Positions 9,881-20,522 of a stretch of DNA of 29,834 nucleotides are shown here, piece after piece (position 1 is the first letter of the stretch; each line of letters begins with the position of its first letter). The translations under genes were made by a program, and so were the position numbers. The DNA is from Scedosporium boydii. Its lineage: Eukaryota; Ascomycota; Sordariomycetes; Microascales; Microascaceae. Below the pieces are notes generated by a model. It ran no database searches, was not told the origin of the DNA, and worked only from the letters and a program-made list of their open reading frames with translations. The stretch spans positions 1 to 29,834 of the forward strand of contig NJFT01000344.1 in NCBI GenBank assembly GCA_002221725.1, written 5' to 3'.

Positions 9881-11608
9881 ATGAGGCTCCTTCACACGAC
9901 GAATTTGGAGGTTGTCAACTTTGTTGGCGATCCTCCTCGATATGCAATCCTCTCGCACACATGGGAAGATGAAGAAGTCACGCTCTACGATCTCCAGCCC
10001 GGCGGAAAGGCGAAACAAATGAAAGGCTACGCCAAGTTAAAGGACAGCTCTGCTCTCGCAGCCAGTCAGGGCTACGACTACATCTGGAACGATACGTGCT
10101 GTATTGACAAGGCCAGTAGCGCGGAACTCTCGGAGGCCATCAACTCCATGTTTAAGTGGTACCAAGAGGCAGACGTGTGCTATGCATTTCTAAACGACGT
10201 ATCCACAACCAGCTCCATCGCCGACTCTGCTACTGCTGGCCCCGATGGGGACGCAATTCTGCGCGAAGTTGCTGCCGCGCGTTGGTTCACCCGGGGTTGG
10301 ACACTTCAAGAGCTAATCGCCCCTAAAGTTCTTCATTTCTTCAATAAGAACTGGGTTCACCTTGGCACCAAGGACGAAGCCACTAGGGCTATCAAACTTG
10401 CCACCGGAATCCTACCCGAGGCATTTCTTGGACTGGATCTTTCGCGGATTTCCATACATCGAAGAATGCAATGGGTCTCAACCCGGACGACAACGAGACC
10501 AGAAGACATGGCATACTGCATGCTAGGGATATTTGACGTGAACATGCCTCTTCTCTATGGCGAGGGGAGGAAAAAAGCTTTTCTAAGGCTGCAGGAAGAA
10601 ATCATGAAAGGCTCGACTGACCTCTCCATCTATCTTTGGACACTTCCTGAAAACCATACAAATGACCCTCTTCGCCCCTTCAGAGGTCTTCTTGCCGAGG
10701 ATCCTTCGTGGTTCACGGCTTCTGGATTCCGGCTCAAGGACAACCTTAGTCCTATCCCTTTGCAAGAACCCTCCGCTAGCATCACAAATAAAGGGGTCAA
10801 TGTGCGCTGGACCGTCCTACCGATTCTTCGTGATCCTGCAGCCACTCTTCACATTGCCATGCTTGTACGTTCAGGCGAGACAAGCGGTGGCATAGTGATC
10901 CAGCGGCTAGATCAAGACGGATCTCAATTCTGCCGCGTCCTCGCCGACAGGGTCGTTTGGCTCGAGAGAGATGGAAGAGCCTATAAAATATCAGAGAGTA
11001 GTCTTCTAGGCGGCTCTGGGCAGCTTCTGGCTTCCTCCGAAAGCATCCCGCGAGATTTTTCCGTGCGCCAAAGGGTTGAACCGCCGCCGAGCGCTTCTCT
11101 AGGAGCCCTGGGTTTCTCTTTCAGTGAGACATACGTGGACCCGTCTTCTCTCGATCCTCAGGAATTCAGACATATCTATGTCGAGAGTGCATCCCCCCAG
11201 TTCCACATGGAGGCATCCTTTGAAGAGCGAACCTGGTTCGCACGTGTTCCGCAAGATCTGAAACACTTCCCAGATGCTGAGAGGATGTGGAATACGGTGG
11301 TTCTCGGGGCGTTAGCATTGGATTTCGTCCATTACACCACCGTGCCGGCTCATTGTCTCGTCGTCGGAGTGGACATACTACCCAAGACGGCATTGGGAAC
11401 CGTCAATACCTTTTTCGTGCCGTGGGCCGTTTTTATCAGGGGTAGGGACGTAAAAAAAGCTATTAGATCCTGCAAAACCTCGAGACCGGCGATTTCGACT
11501 GTACAGAGCGGCGACCGGTTTTATTTCACGCACGAGCTCAAAAAGATAACACGAGTCTCTGGTGCTTGGATTGATGTACAGATAATCAAACATCCGAACC
11601 CTCAATAA
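9881..11608 (+). CDS. HET domain protein 1 (HET-E-1/HET-D-like N-terminal type)
   Basis: A single 575-aa open frame with no intron. The HET domain starts at the very N-terminus: R-Y-A-I-L-S-H-T-W at 20-28, Y-I-W-N-D-T-C-C-I-D-K near 67-77, R-W-F-T-R-G-W-T-L-Q-E-L near 134-145, then T-T-R-P-E-D-M-A-Y-C-M-L-G-I-F near 204-218 and M-P-L-L-Y-G-E-G near 222-229. This order is typical of the subclass whose HET domain begins the protein, as in HET-E/HET-D. No NACHT-WD40 module follows; the C-terminal 330 residues are a conserved-looking but unnamed extension. HET proteins act in fungal non-self recognition and can trigger cell death. The 3' end faces MT1 convergently with 115 bp between stops. It appears intact. 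Confidence 0.9.
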   Translation: MRLLHTTNLEVVNFVGDPPRYAILSHTWEDEEVTLYDLQPGGKAKQMKGYAKLKDSSALAASQGYDYIWNDTCCIDKASSAELSEAINSMFKWYQEADVCYAFLNDVSTTSSIADSATAGPDGDAILREVAAARWFTRGWTLQELIAPKVLHFFNKNWVHLGTKDEATRAIKLATGILPEAFLGLDLSRISIHRRMQWVSTRTTTRPEDMAYCMLGIFDVNMPLLYGEGRKKAFLRLQEEIMKGSTDLSIYLWTLPENHTNDPLRPFRGLLAEDPSWFTASGFRLKDNLSPIPLQEPSASITNKGVNVRWTVLPILRDPAATLHIAMLVRSGETSGGIVIQRLDQDGSQFCRVLADRVVWLERDGRAYKISESSLLGGSGQLLASSESIPRDFSVRQRVEPPPSASLGALGFSFSETYVDPSSLDPQEFRHIYVESASPQFHMEASFEERTWFARVPQDLKHFPDAERMWNTVVLGALALDFVHYTTVPAHCLVVGVDILPKTALGTVNTFFVPWAVFIRGRDVKKAIRSCKTSRPAISTVQSGDRFYFTHELKKITRVSGAWIDVQIIKHPNPQ

Positions 11609-11723
11609 AGGTGACCCGTGGCGACCAGGCGAACAAGTCATCTGACGCTGCTTCAGAACCTGCTTTCTTTGTAAATACCCTTACCCGCCCCCGGCGCCTT
11701 TGTCTCGGTTGTGTCTTCTAGCC

Positions 11724-13376
11724 TTATGAAGCGGCAAGTTTCCGTCCCCATACCACCTTTTGACGATAATACCCGTGAGAATTCGGAGAACGTATCTGTC
11801 TGCGAACATGCGCCGCGTAGACGGAAACGTCTTCAGCCGTCCAACCTAAGGCAGTTGCGGGGTACAAGACGTAGCCCTCAATGTCAGCCTCTAAGACAAG
11901 TTGTGAGAACGCGCCAATCTCCTTTTGCTTCGGGTCCTTTGGCCAGGGTCCAATCGGCGTCTATCCAAGACGGGTCAGCCATATTATAATAAACACTCGG
12001 GTTAAAAGTTTCCGCACCTTAAAGTTAGTCTCCTGCACATCGACGAAACCAGCCGCCTCCATAGCTTTCGATTGCACATTGTCGCCGACAATGGTAAAGG
12101 AGCGCCCGATGCTCTCGCCAAACTTGACGAAGATCTTGCCCCACTGGCCGAGGGCGGAAGTCTCGGGGACAGACTCATCGTCGCTCGTGACGCCCGCAAA
12201 GCCTTCATAGCTCTCCAGCCAGCCCCCAGGTCGTAGTGCCCGGTATGCCTGGGCGAAAAGGGCTTCCCAGTCGCCGATGCTACCGACGAGCCACCTCATG
12301 TGGATATAATCGAGGGACTCGGGAGCAAACGTCCAGTTTTGCGTGCAGTCCTCAATTTCACTGTTTTCGATCGGACCTCAGCTTACGCACTAGGGCGTGG
12401 TTGTGGGAATTAGAGTGTTAAACTTACAACTTGAGATTTGGAGGAACCCAAGAGGGCTGGATCGGGGAAATGTCCGTCGCAACCACTTCGATGTTGGGAT
12501 GATCATCAGCGAAATCACTGGACATAGGTTTAGCCAACAAGATACAGACAATGGATTTTGGAAGACGACGGGGACAACACACATTGCCCAGTTACCTGTC
12601 GATCAATATCACGAACAGTGGTCAGTCGTCAGGGTAACGTGCAGTTCAGGTAATAAAAGGGTTGATACCAGTTCCGGTGCCAACGTCAAGTACTTTCTAG
12701 AATACAAAAGTTAGATTTGGTTCGTGAGATGAGGAAAATCATTAGGTTAAATTTGGGAATGGAAATGCACCTGGATCTTATCGGTCTCTAGAGGGGCAAG
12801 AAAAAGCTTCCCCCCAAGCATGAGGGTAAGGACATGGTGGCTGCGCGATGCTGTTAGCTTCCGCGTCGTCAGGGCTAACGAGGATCCCTCTCACTTGATA
12901 TCCATCGATTCGTTCTGCTGGGTATCGTTTGCGCCCCTATTTAACATTAGGATATAACTCATCTAATCCACACGGACCAAACTTGAGCGGCGTAACCCCC
13001 GCGGCTTGAGAGCCTGGTGGTCGGGAAACTTACCAATAGGCGGCGTTCCCGACCTGGCTGTGGTACGTCCGACCATGGACCTTGCGATACTCGTAGATAC
13101 TAGACGTAAGAGACTCGGTCGATGTGGGGATGCTCTCAGCGATTGACGCGGCGTCGGTGTCGTCATTCTCCTAGAGGTTGGACCGGGTTCAGCTCTCTCG
13201 GTCCAGACAAGACTCTAAAAGTGGCCGTATATATATCACCAACATCTTCTACGAACCTCTGACGCTTGCACCCAGTGCTGGGCTGGGAGGATCCCGGTGG
13301 CAGCGTCAGCGGCAGGAGAGGACTCCTTCGGAGGACCCGCCTTGGGAGAGCTGGCCTTGGGCGATGGAGCTGTCAT
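11724..13376 (-). CDS. LaeA-like SAM-dependent methyltransferase 1 (MT1), nine exons
   Basis: Spliced on the minus strand. Exons: 13376-13257, 13170-13034, 12936-12895, 12840-12771, 12696-12669, 12595-12583, 12517-12428, 12360-12018, 11960-11724. The eight introns are 54-97 bp, all GT...AG, and several carry CTAAC or CTGAAC branch sites. Phases match at every junction; total 1080 nt, 359 aa. Features in order: an acidic leader; [27 protein letters not shown] motif [10 protein letters not shown] at 125-133; [17 protein letters not shown]; and a C-terminal P-I-G-P-W-P-K-D-P block. These are hallmarks of the fungal LaeA/UMTA-like methyltransferases. Substrate is unknown. The sixth exon is only 13 nt. 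Without splicing the locus looks frameshifted, but the reading frame is intact. Confidence 0.88.
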
Positions 13377-13980
13377 TATCTCGATGGATGATGTTGGGTA
13401 GTAGCTTCGGCACTCTTGTTCGGAGATTGGATCGTGGCTTCGGGACGTGTTCGGTTTGGGGAGTAGTCTTCTCGTTGGACGGGGGGAACGGACGGTTGAA
13501 AGAAGAGCGGGATGGCCCGAGCCTAGGCTTAGTGGCGGGAAGTCGAGGGATACCATTAAGAGGACTAGGGCTGGGGTTCTGGCGCTTTTCCAGTGTAGTA
13601 CTTCGTATTCCCGTCACAGAAAGCGGAGCCTGGGATGCAACATCCGTGCTTGATGCTGCCTCTCGAGATGCAGCCACAGTCTCCATACATACAAATGGGT
13701 CTAGGGCCCCGCTGTGTGATAGGCGTAGACTCGACAGCCACCGCTTGCCGCTGATACGGGGGTGGGTGCAGCGGCAGCTATGAATTATGATTGGGACAAC
13801 ACTGTGGAAGCAACAGCCTTGGCTTCTTGGACTTGGCTTCTTGGAAATTTGATGTATCACATTCCTGTTGGGATCACCGAAACGGACGGCAAAGTGGAGA
13901 TGTCGTACGTTTTCAGCAGCCAAGCCGAGAGTGAGCTGCTCGTTTAGATCTCCGTTTTAAAGGAGAATCAAGGGGTATGA
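13377..13980. other. Intergenic, upstream of MT1; no supported gene
   Basis: Long overlapping frames on both strands (up to about 205 codons) run across this stretch and into MT1 exon 1 in other frames. They are Ser/Pro/Arg-rich and motif-free, and I regard them as chance. The 3' end may contain eroded sequence belonging to the relic at 13981-14325. Confidence 0.5.
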
Positions 13981-14325
13981 CGCAAGCTTCATATTCAACA
14001 CGAAATAGTCGAGAATCGGTACCACCGACGACTTTTTCGGGCTGGGGTTCGAAGCGATAGTAATCATTGGCACCTGGACATCTCGGCAAAGGTGGCGTTT
14101 GAGTTTGGGGCATCTGGGGTGACGCACATTCGGCTCATTGATAATGGCTACAAGGGCGAGGTCGTCGGCAAGAGAGCAAGGTCAACGTTTGGGAGCAGCT
14201 CCAACTTGCAGGGATTGGACTTCAATTAGGATGTTGTTCTGACGACAAATGATTACCCTGTAGACCTGCAAGCTAGAGAAGCTATCAATACCGTTCAACC
14301 CTGTTGTAGCCCGAATGAAGTATGA
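13981..14325 (+). pseudogene. Relic of an unknown protein gene with internal TAG
   Basis: One plus-strand frame is open from 13981 to a TAG at 14227-14229, then continues in the same frame to TGA at 14323-14325. The text on both sides of the TAG reads like one protein: H-L-D-I-S-A-K-V-A-F-E-F-G before it and D-V-V-L-T-T-N-D-Y-P-V-D-L-Q after it. A CAG-to-TAG transition would explain the stop. There is no start codon. A second frame near 13976-14080 also has protein-like text (Y-D-A-S-F-I-F-N-T-K), suggesting a frameshift. The family is not recognised. Confidence 0.35.
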
Positions 14326-14539
14326 AGTTGAAGAGGTTGATAAGCTTAAAAAACGTCACTATATCGGGGATATCGCATCTCACTTTAGAGTTGTATTAAT
14401 TTCTTTGCTCAAGTCCCCCTTGATCTGAATGTGCCCACTCATTCGCGCAGCTCACTATGATACCATTGCCAAGTTGTCATTTCAATCTTCGTCTCTTGCT
14501 ATAGCGGCAATTCCGCCCGCTGTGTGATCCCAGCCTCCA
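14326..14539. other. Short intergenic spacer
   Basis: About 210 bp downstream of HET gene 2 and of the relic, AT-rich in its first part. It should hold the HET gene 2 3' UTR. No gene seen. Confidence 0.5.
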
Positions 14540-16588
14540 TCATAAGCCCGCTAACGACTCAGGCCAGGGAAAAAGGACATCCTGCGGAGACTGTCCTTCG
14601 AAGAAGCACATCCCATGGATCCACCTGCCCGTGAACAATTTAGGGCGTTCTTCATCCACATTCTCACATCTCACAACCATAGAGACATGTCGGTCGAGGT
14701 CATTTGGATCCATCTCGCTCTTCCAACTCCAGTCTTCTGGTTGAAATGACGTAAAGACGTAGAAATATTTTCCATCGTCCAAATCTTTCGCGTCACCATC
14801 ACCTAGGATGAAGATGGCGCCTCTAGTTGAGTCTATCGTAGAGCCCTTGACCAGGTGTCCGATTCCAAGTTCTTTTCCAGAGTCTATAGCCTCGACGATG
14901 TTTTCGGCCATGAGGTTTAGCCAATACTGGCTGAATGTCTCCTCAGGTCTGACGTGGAAATTATCGTCCAGAAATCCAAGGATATCGTCGGCAATCCACT
15001 CTTCATCGAGATCATTGAGCTTCTCTGCGAGCTCTGGCAAGCGGCGTTCGACGGCGCTACGTGAAGGCGATTGGCGCGGACGACGAGCGGGAGAAAACGC
15101 CTCCGCGGTCAGCATTCCATGAACAACCCACAGGTGGCCTCTTGTCTGAATACCCTCTTTGGTGATTTTGACATCTGTGAACCGACAACCATTGTTAAAC
15201 TTAAGACGGCCCCGTACTCGGGGAGCGTGGAGGTTATCGTATGCCTGGGAGTGAATAAAGCTAGTAATGTTCTTGTCTCGAGCTTCCTCGAGATCACCGG
15301 CATCGCCACGATTGTTCTTCATGATTTCCCCGTTCAGAAGATAGAGGGCTAGCATCGCCACGCTAACACTGGGCTCGTCCTTCATCAGGCTCGAACAGTC
15401 CAGGCGGATGGAATATTGGCAACAGTTGGCGGCAATGGGGATACGGTCCCATAGGTACCCCAGATGTCGTTGGGTAATAATATCCGCAAAGATGGTCGGC
15501 GTCATGGACTTGGGTGCTACGATGTCTCTGTCTCCCTTCACCTCCCGGAGCAGAATGGTGTACTTTCCGGGCCTCGCTTTCACGCTCTTGCACATATCGC
15601 GCAAACTAGGGTCGATGGATGGATGCTTTTCGTATGCCAAACAGAGCTTTGTGGCCTCTTCGTGGAATATCAGTGAACTAATTCGCAATTGTCCGGGCTG
15701 TCCAGGTATAACACTCAGCGCTTTATGGGAATTAATGGATAGTGTTTTGCGATCATCCAAGGCTAAAGCATGCGGCACGAGGAGTGTCATCTTCGACAAG
15801 GATCTGTAGTTTTCCTGGAACGTCCAGCCCCGAGTCCACCATAGGTCATCCGTGATATCCTTCAGTAGCTTTATGGCTCTATGAGCTGATGCCTCGTTCG
15901 AAAGCTCGATATCCTCGTTTACGAAGCTACCATTAAGAATGCAGACCAAGAGATCTAGCTCGTCAAACGAGTCGATAGGCCGGGCGAGCAGCGCAACTGG
16001 GTATTTGCTGCAGCCATATACCAGATCCATCACCTGCATTCCCTTCTCTTTCTCTGATCCTTGGGTTTGCTCGATGCAATGCTGGTCGATCCAGAAATGT
16101 ATCACACTTTTTTCACGTTTTCGACGTTTTCCGACTTTTTTAGCATTTTCATGTTCCAGGTATTGCAAATATTCTCCCAGGCGATCGAATATGCTGTTCC
16201 GTACTGGAGATTCCTTCCACCCGTTCGACCCTCTCCCCTGGACTAAATAGTCCCCGCTGGGAGATTCCCTTTCGAAATCGGGTGAAGGGTTCCAAGTATA
16301 CGAGACCGCGACGAAGTCATCGCGAAAACCGTTGACTGTACCCCGCCGTAGAACTCTTTTTGCCCGACCGTCATCATCTCCTCGAGGGCGTTTAGGCCGG
16401 CCAAAGTACAAACAATCGAGGTTTTTGATAAACTCCAGACACTTTTCCTGGGCTACTTTGTACTTTTCGGCGTCGAGTTCGACGAGACGCGAGATGAGCG
16501 ATTTGTTCGGAAGGGCCGCGGCGATTTCGCGAAGCGACAAAGAGCAATCATCCTCCGGGCTGTCGGCGCTGCCGTCGGGCATAGACAT
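14540..16588 (-). CDS. HET domain protein 2
   Basis: A single 682-aa open frame on the minus strand without introns. The start at 16588 gives M-S-M-P-D; the second Met two residues on is an alternative. After a leader of about 90 residues the HET domain shows D-F-V-A-V-S-Y-T-W-N near 91-100, H-F-W-I-D-Q-H-C-I-E-Q near 164-174 with an M-Q-V-M-D-L-V-Y-G-C-S-K-Y-P helix, and W-W-T-R-G-W-T-F-Q-E-N near 250-260. The remaining 420 residues carry no named domain; the gene ends at W-P-E-S-L-A-G-L. The A-V-C-I-N-Q variant of other HET proteins is Q-H-C-I-E-Q here, placing it in a separate HET subfamily. It lies upstream of and divergent from the ankyrin-HET pseudogene. It appears intact. Confidence 0.85.
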   Translation of the reverse strand: MSMPDGSADSPEDDCSLSLREIAAALPNKSLISRLVELDAEKYKVAQEKCLEFIKNLDCLYFGRPKRPRGDDDGRAKRVLRRGTVNGFRDDFVAVSYTWNPSPDFERESPSGDYLVQGRGSNGWKESPVRNSIFDRLGEYLQYLEHENAKKVGKRRKREKSVIHFWIDQHCIEQTQGSEKEKGMQVMDLVYGCSKYPVALLARPIDSFDELDLLVCILNGSFVNEDIELSNEASAHRAIKLLKDITDDLWWTRGWTFQENYRSLSKMTLLVPHALALDDRKTLSINSHKALSVIPGQPGQLRISSLIFHEEATKLCLAYEKHPSIDPSLRDMCKSVKARPGKYTILLREVKGDRDIVAPKSMTPTIFADIITQRHLGYLWDRIPIAANCCQYSIRLDCSSLMKDEPSVSVAMLALYLLNGEIMKNNRGDAGDLEEARDKNITSFIHSQAYDNLHAPRVRGRLKFNNGCRFTDVKITKEGIQTRGHLWVVHGMLTAEAFSPARRPRQSPSRSAVERRLPELAEKLNDLDEEWIADDILGFLDDNFHVRPEETFSQYWLNLMAENIVEAIDSGKELGIGHLVKGSTIDSTRGAIFILGDGDAKDLDDGKYFYVFTSFQPEDWSWKSEMDPNDLDRHVSMVVRCENVDEERPKLFTGRWIHGMCFFEGQSPQDVLFPWPESLAGL

Positions 16589-17208
16589 GGCGGGTTTACG
16601 GAAAACGATGGCGTCGTGCGTAACCTAGATTGTGGGCGTCGTGGGCTGCAGGCGATCTCCGTGAACGCCTGGTGGAGAACGCGTCGGGCTCTGAAATCGA
16701 AGTGCGGGGTGAAACCCGCTTGTACATCTCAGACATCTCGGACTGGCACTTCGACCTCAAGACTTACCACGAGCCCATCACGTAAGCGTTCTTTGTGTAA
16801 CGGTTAAAGGGCATCGATTCGTGGATCCTTTTTGGGGAGGGATATGCGTGTGAGATCATTGGAATCTAGCACTCGCGGGCGTCATTGCTCTTTCGAGGGG
16901 GACAGTCCAACATGCGTGCGCAATATGCGCGCCGAAACCCCACTCGGGGTGTAGGAAGGTCGACGGCAAGAAGCGGGCGCCGAGTATACAGCTTGCAAGT
17001 TTTCTACACTTGTCAAACGATAGTCTAAGGCACATAAGTTTCTCTGAGACGGCCGACCTTCCCGTACTCCATGTGAAATTTCAGACTCTGAGGCCATTCA
17101 CGTAACCCTAACTTCAATTCAATATCCTTCCTCCCATCCTCGGCGCTGGTTTTCAGCGTCCTGTTGTTGACAATCCAGTTGTATATAGGTTGAGGAATTC
17201 TAGAATGT
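16589..17208. other. Divergent intergenic region between HET gene 2 and the ankyrin-HET locus
   Basis: About 620 bp shared by two divergent starts. It contains a stop-bounded plus-strand frame at 16624-16785 with protein-like text (L-Y-I-S-D-I-S-D-W-H-F-D-L) and a possible donor GTAAGC at its end. It has no Met and no family I recognise, so it may be an orphan exon or chance. Promoter elements were not identified. Confidence 0.4.
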
Positions 17209-19684
17209 ATGGGATCCTCATCCGCGAATGTCAACGGGACTGAAGAAGAAGACGACGATGGTGGCACGCTGCTAGTCCGCACTGCGATAGCTGGGCAAAC
17301 CTTCGCCATCACTACGCTCATCAAAGAAGGGGCCGATGTGAATAGACGCTCAAAAACTTCCGAAGGAGCAGTCATGTCCTTCGCCGCAGGCTACGGTCAT
17401 GCGTCGGCTGTGAAGCTGCTGTACAAGCATGGGGCCAAGGGCAACCAAGTGGACAATTCCAATCGAACGCCGCTGTCTTACGCGGCCGAATACGGGCACG
17501 AGGAAGTTGTGGAACTCCTTCTCAAGCTAGGAGCAAAGAAGGAGATCAAGGATGAACACTCGAAAACGCCACTGCTACACGCTGTAAGGAATCGGCACAA
17601 GGGGGGGGTCGAAATCCTGGTTCGGAAAGGAGCCAATGTCGAATCTGGGGATTCTTTTGGTTATACGCCTCTTATTCAGGCTTGCCGCAATGGCGATAGG
17701 GACCTCGTACGCTTTCTTCTGGGAAAGGGAGCTCGAATAAGGCCAGAGTCTTCTTCGAATTGTTCGCCCCTGTGCATAGCAACCGTGATCGGGGCTGAGA
17801 GCATCGTCGAGCTACTGATTGACCATGGTGCAGATCTGAATCACTTTTCCGACAATAGGGAGACACCGCTTATTCTCGCCGCACAGAACGGTTTCAGCAT
17901 GGTAGCCAAGATATTAATAGAGGCGAGTGCCAATGTTAACCTCACAGACGACGATGGCCGAACCCCCTTATCCCACGCCAAGGAAAGCGGCCACGAATCT
18001 ATTGTGAAGTTACTTTCCCAGGCGGTAACCCTGAGGCAAGTGAACGAGAGGGCGATGAGAAAAATGGAACAAGAAACTCTAGTTAAGCGAAAGCGGTATC
18101 AATATCAGCCCCTAAGAGGGTGGGGAAAGGAGGGGCATATTCGCGTCCTTGAGCTTGACCCGGGCAAAAGAGGTGACATCATCTCTTTCGAGCTCACCGA
18201 GATCGACCTCTACAGCGACAAAAGGCTGTCGTTCGAAGCCCTCTCGTACGAGTGGCGGGAGAAAATCGGGACAGTTCCCGTCCAGTGTGGGAAGGACAGG
18301 CTCCTAATAACGCCGAACTGCAAAGCTGCCTTGGAGAGGCTTCGGTTAGAGTCCGGGAGGAGGACTTTCTGGATGCTGTCTGTATCAATCAAGAAGATAG
18401 TCAGGAGCGCACTCAGCAAGTGGCAATGATGACCGACATTTATCGAAAGGCAAAAGCGGTCCTCATGTGGGTTGGGGAAGAAAATGAAGAAGGGGGAGAC
18501 GATCATTCCATGGCCTCCGCCTTTACTCATATCCCCGTTCTCGCTCAAATACACGCAATGCTTCGTAAAGATCCCGGCGGATCTTCCTTTGAGCAGTTTT
18601 CGCTCGAGGAAAGGACGGATGCTCAAGAGTTGGCCCGTGGGGTGATGGCGGATGAGGATGCCACCGCGGGCCTACATTGATTATTCTGGGTAAAGTACTT
18701 CACGCGAGCGTGGATATTTCAGGAAATAATCCTCGCCAACTCGAGAGGCATCGTGATGTGCGGCGGCCATCAGTGTCCGTGGGAGTCGTTCAAGGCCGGC
18801 CTTCTCGGATATAGAGCGTGCTCGGCTGCGAACAACCCCATGTCTTGCGAGATTGTCCGAATCGACGATTTGTTCGCCCAGGACGGCGAGGTGGATTTAT
18901 TCCAGACGAGCTCATCGATGAGCGATTACCAAAGAGACAGACGTTTACGATATTGTTCTTCCAACTGTCCAAGCGCTTGCTAGGTTCAGGCGGAGTATTT
19001 ACGACCCGTTTCCAGACGGTAATAGCGTAGAACAGGAACAGAAAGAGAGGAACATCAAGGGCAGGAGAAGGATCCCAAAGAGCGATAGTGGCAAGGCCAA
19101 AATATCTGTCCGGTTTCGGAAAAGAACTGGCAGAGGAGGAGGATCATCCAAGCCGAGTGACCGTGACCCACCACCATCCAACAAGACGAATGGACAGGCC
19201 ATCCTAAGCACGATTTGATTTTTAACTCGTATGGCACTGCGCCCGGAAATGATGCTGAGATGGCAGCATACCTCGCATGGAGGCTTTCCAAAGACGAAAA
19301 CACACCAGAGCCCTCCAAAGAGCCCCGGATAGTTTGAAAATCCTAGTATCAGCGTGGGAGTCACGGTCGCAGGCACGAAGTGGTGACTTTGACCTCGAAA
19401 TTCGCCAGAGGATGGAGAGCCAGCTGCGATACGACAGGGACTTGATATTATACACGGAAAGGGGTCATTTTGGTCTCACCAATAAGGACGAGGCGGAAGA
19501 AGGGTTAGTGGTGGCATTCATTAGCGGAGCGCCATTTTTGAGTCTGTTGAGGGAGAAGAGAGTTGATCAGGAGAGGTGGTACGAGTACGTGGATTGCATT
19601 TGTATGGGCTACTTGCTGGAGAAGACTGAGGTACTGAAAGATCTGATTGGAAAATGCGGGATAGACAGGCTGGAGATTCGGTGA
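17209..19684 (+). pseudogene. Ankyrin-repeat/HET fusion gene, decayed by frameshifts
   Basis: From ATG at 17209 the frame is open for 406 codons, with about eight ankyrin repeats (residues ~20-280; N-R-T-P-L-S-Y-A-A-E-Y-G-H, G-Y-T-P-L-I-Q-A and similar) and then a HET domain start, S-F-E-A-L-S-Y-E-W. At about 18371-18377 the conserved F-W-I-D-A-V-C-I-N-Q block is interrupted: four bases appear missing after TTCTGGAT, so the frame ends at TGA 18427-18429 while A-V-C-I-N-Q-E-D-S-Q continues in another frame. Further damage: an in-frame TGA at 18678-18680, just before F-W-V-K-Y-F-T-R-A-W-I-F-Q-E, and shifts near 18930, 19200 and 19330. The typical HET C-terminus resumes at 19340-19684. Ankyrin-HET proteins are known in Pezizomycotina. 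Non-functional as read, unless the assembly is poor here. Confidence 0.85.
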
Positions 19685-20522
19685 ACGGAACTCGCCTTTG
19701 GCTGATTGAAAGCAAATTGAGACCTTGTTTATGATAACAGCAGCTTCCACATTATTGGCTTTTGTTTCCTGCTTCATCTCCAGCCAGGTCCGTTTAACAT
19801 GGCCTCGGGGCGAGGTTTTCCTTTCAGAGAAATCTAGTACACGAGTAGCTCTTCCTTGGATGAAGGTTTGACTGGCCGGCCGAGCGGTGGTACAGATTCC
19901 CCGCTTCCTCGGACAGCCGTTGGTCACATTCCGACTCCATATGTTGAGCAACTCGCGAATAAATTGCCAGTCTAAGCATTCGAAGATATTGGCTGGCATT
20001 CCCCCAACCAAGTTGGAGGAACCCCTTCTGCGACACCACCACATTTAAAATACCTCAAAATCCACAGCCGCGAATCCACCCACAATACCAAGAACACCTA
20101 TCTCAATCCACTTTCAAGCTACCGTGATACATGAACCCGTCTCACCAGTACTTCCGATATCGCTGGATCCGTTGATATCATTATCTACCCCTTCGGCTTC
20201 CATTTGGGCCCTCTAGATTTTCTAAATGTTGCAAACTTCGAATTTGGACTTAAATCAACGTTCAGTTGTCCTTGTAGCTCCAAGTTGACTTTCCAGAAAC
20301 TTTATCTTCTGCTGGAAAGCAGCTAACTTCACTGCCATCATCGCAACACCATCCACATACCTCAATAGAAGGCTTACGATGTTCGCTCAAAATATCCCTA
20401 TTCTTACTTGAGCAGTGCAACATTATCTAATGGAAGATTCATGATCATCATACTATATGTCTTGCGTTCCTACTTGCGACAGTAGATACCCTCAATGAGG
20501 ATTAAACTCACTGTTGCATGCT
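19685..20522. other. Intergenic, no gene seen
   Basis: About 840 bp between the ends of the ankyrin-HET relic and HET gene 3, which converge here. A minus-strand frame of 179 codons (19505-20044) overlaps the relic antisense and has no motif. The second half is AT-richer and stop-dense in all frames. Confidence 0.55.

Noticed and set aside
12841..12894. Apparent frameshift/stop in MT1 between Q-Q-N-E-S-M-D-I and H-H-V-L-T-L
   Set aside because: A 54-bp intron (GTGAGA...GCTAAC...CAG) removes the stop and restores N-H-H in frame, so the gene is intact.
13178..13923. Two ~200-codon frames on opposite strands
   Set aside because: They overlap each other and MT1 exon 1 in the wrong frame; low-complexity Ser/Pro/Arg text.
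19505..20044. 179-codon minus-strand frame
   Set aside because: Its first half is antisense to the HET C-terminal remnant; no recognisable motif.
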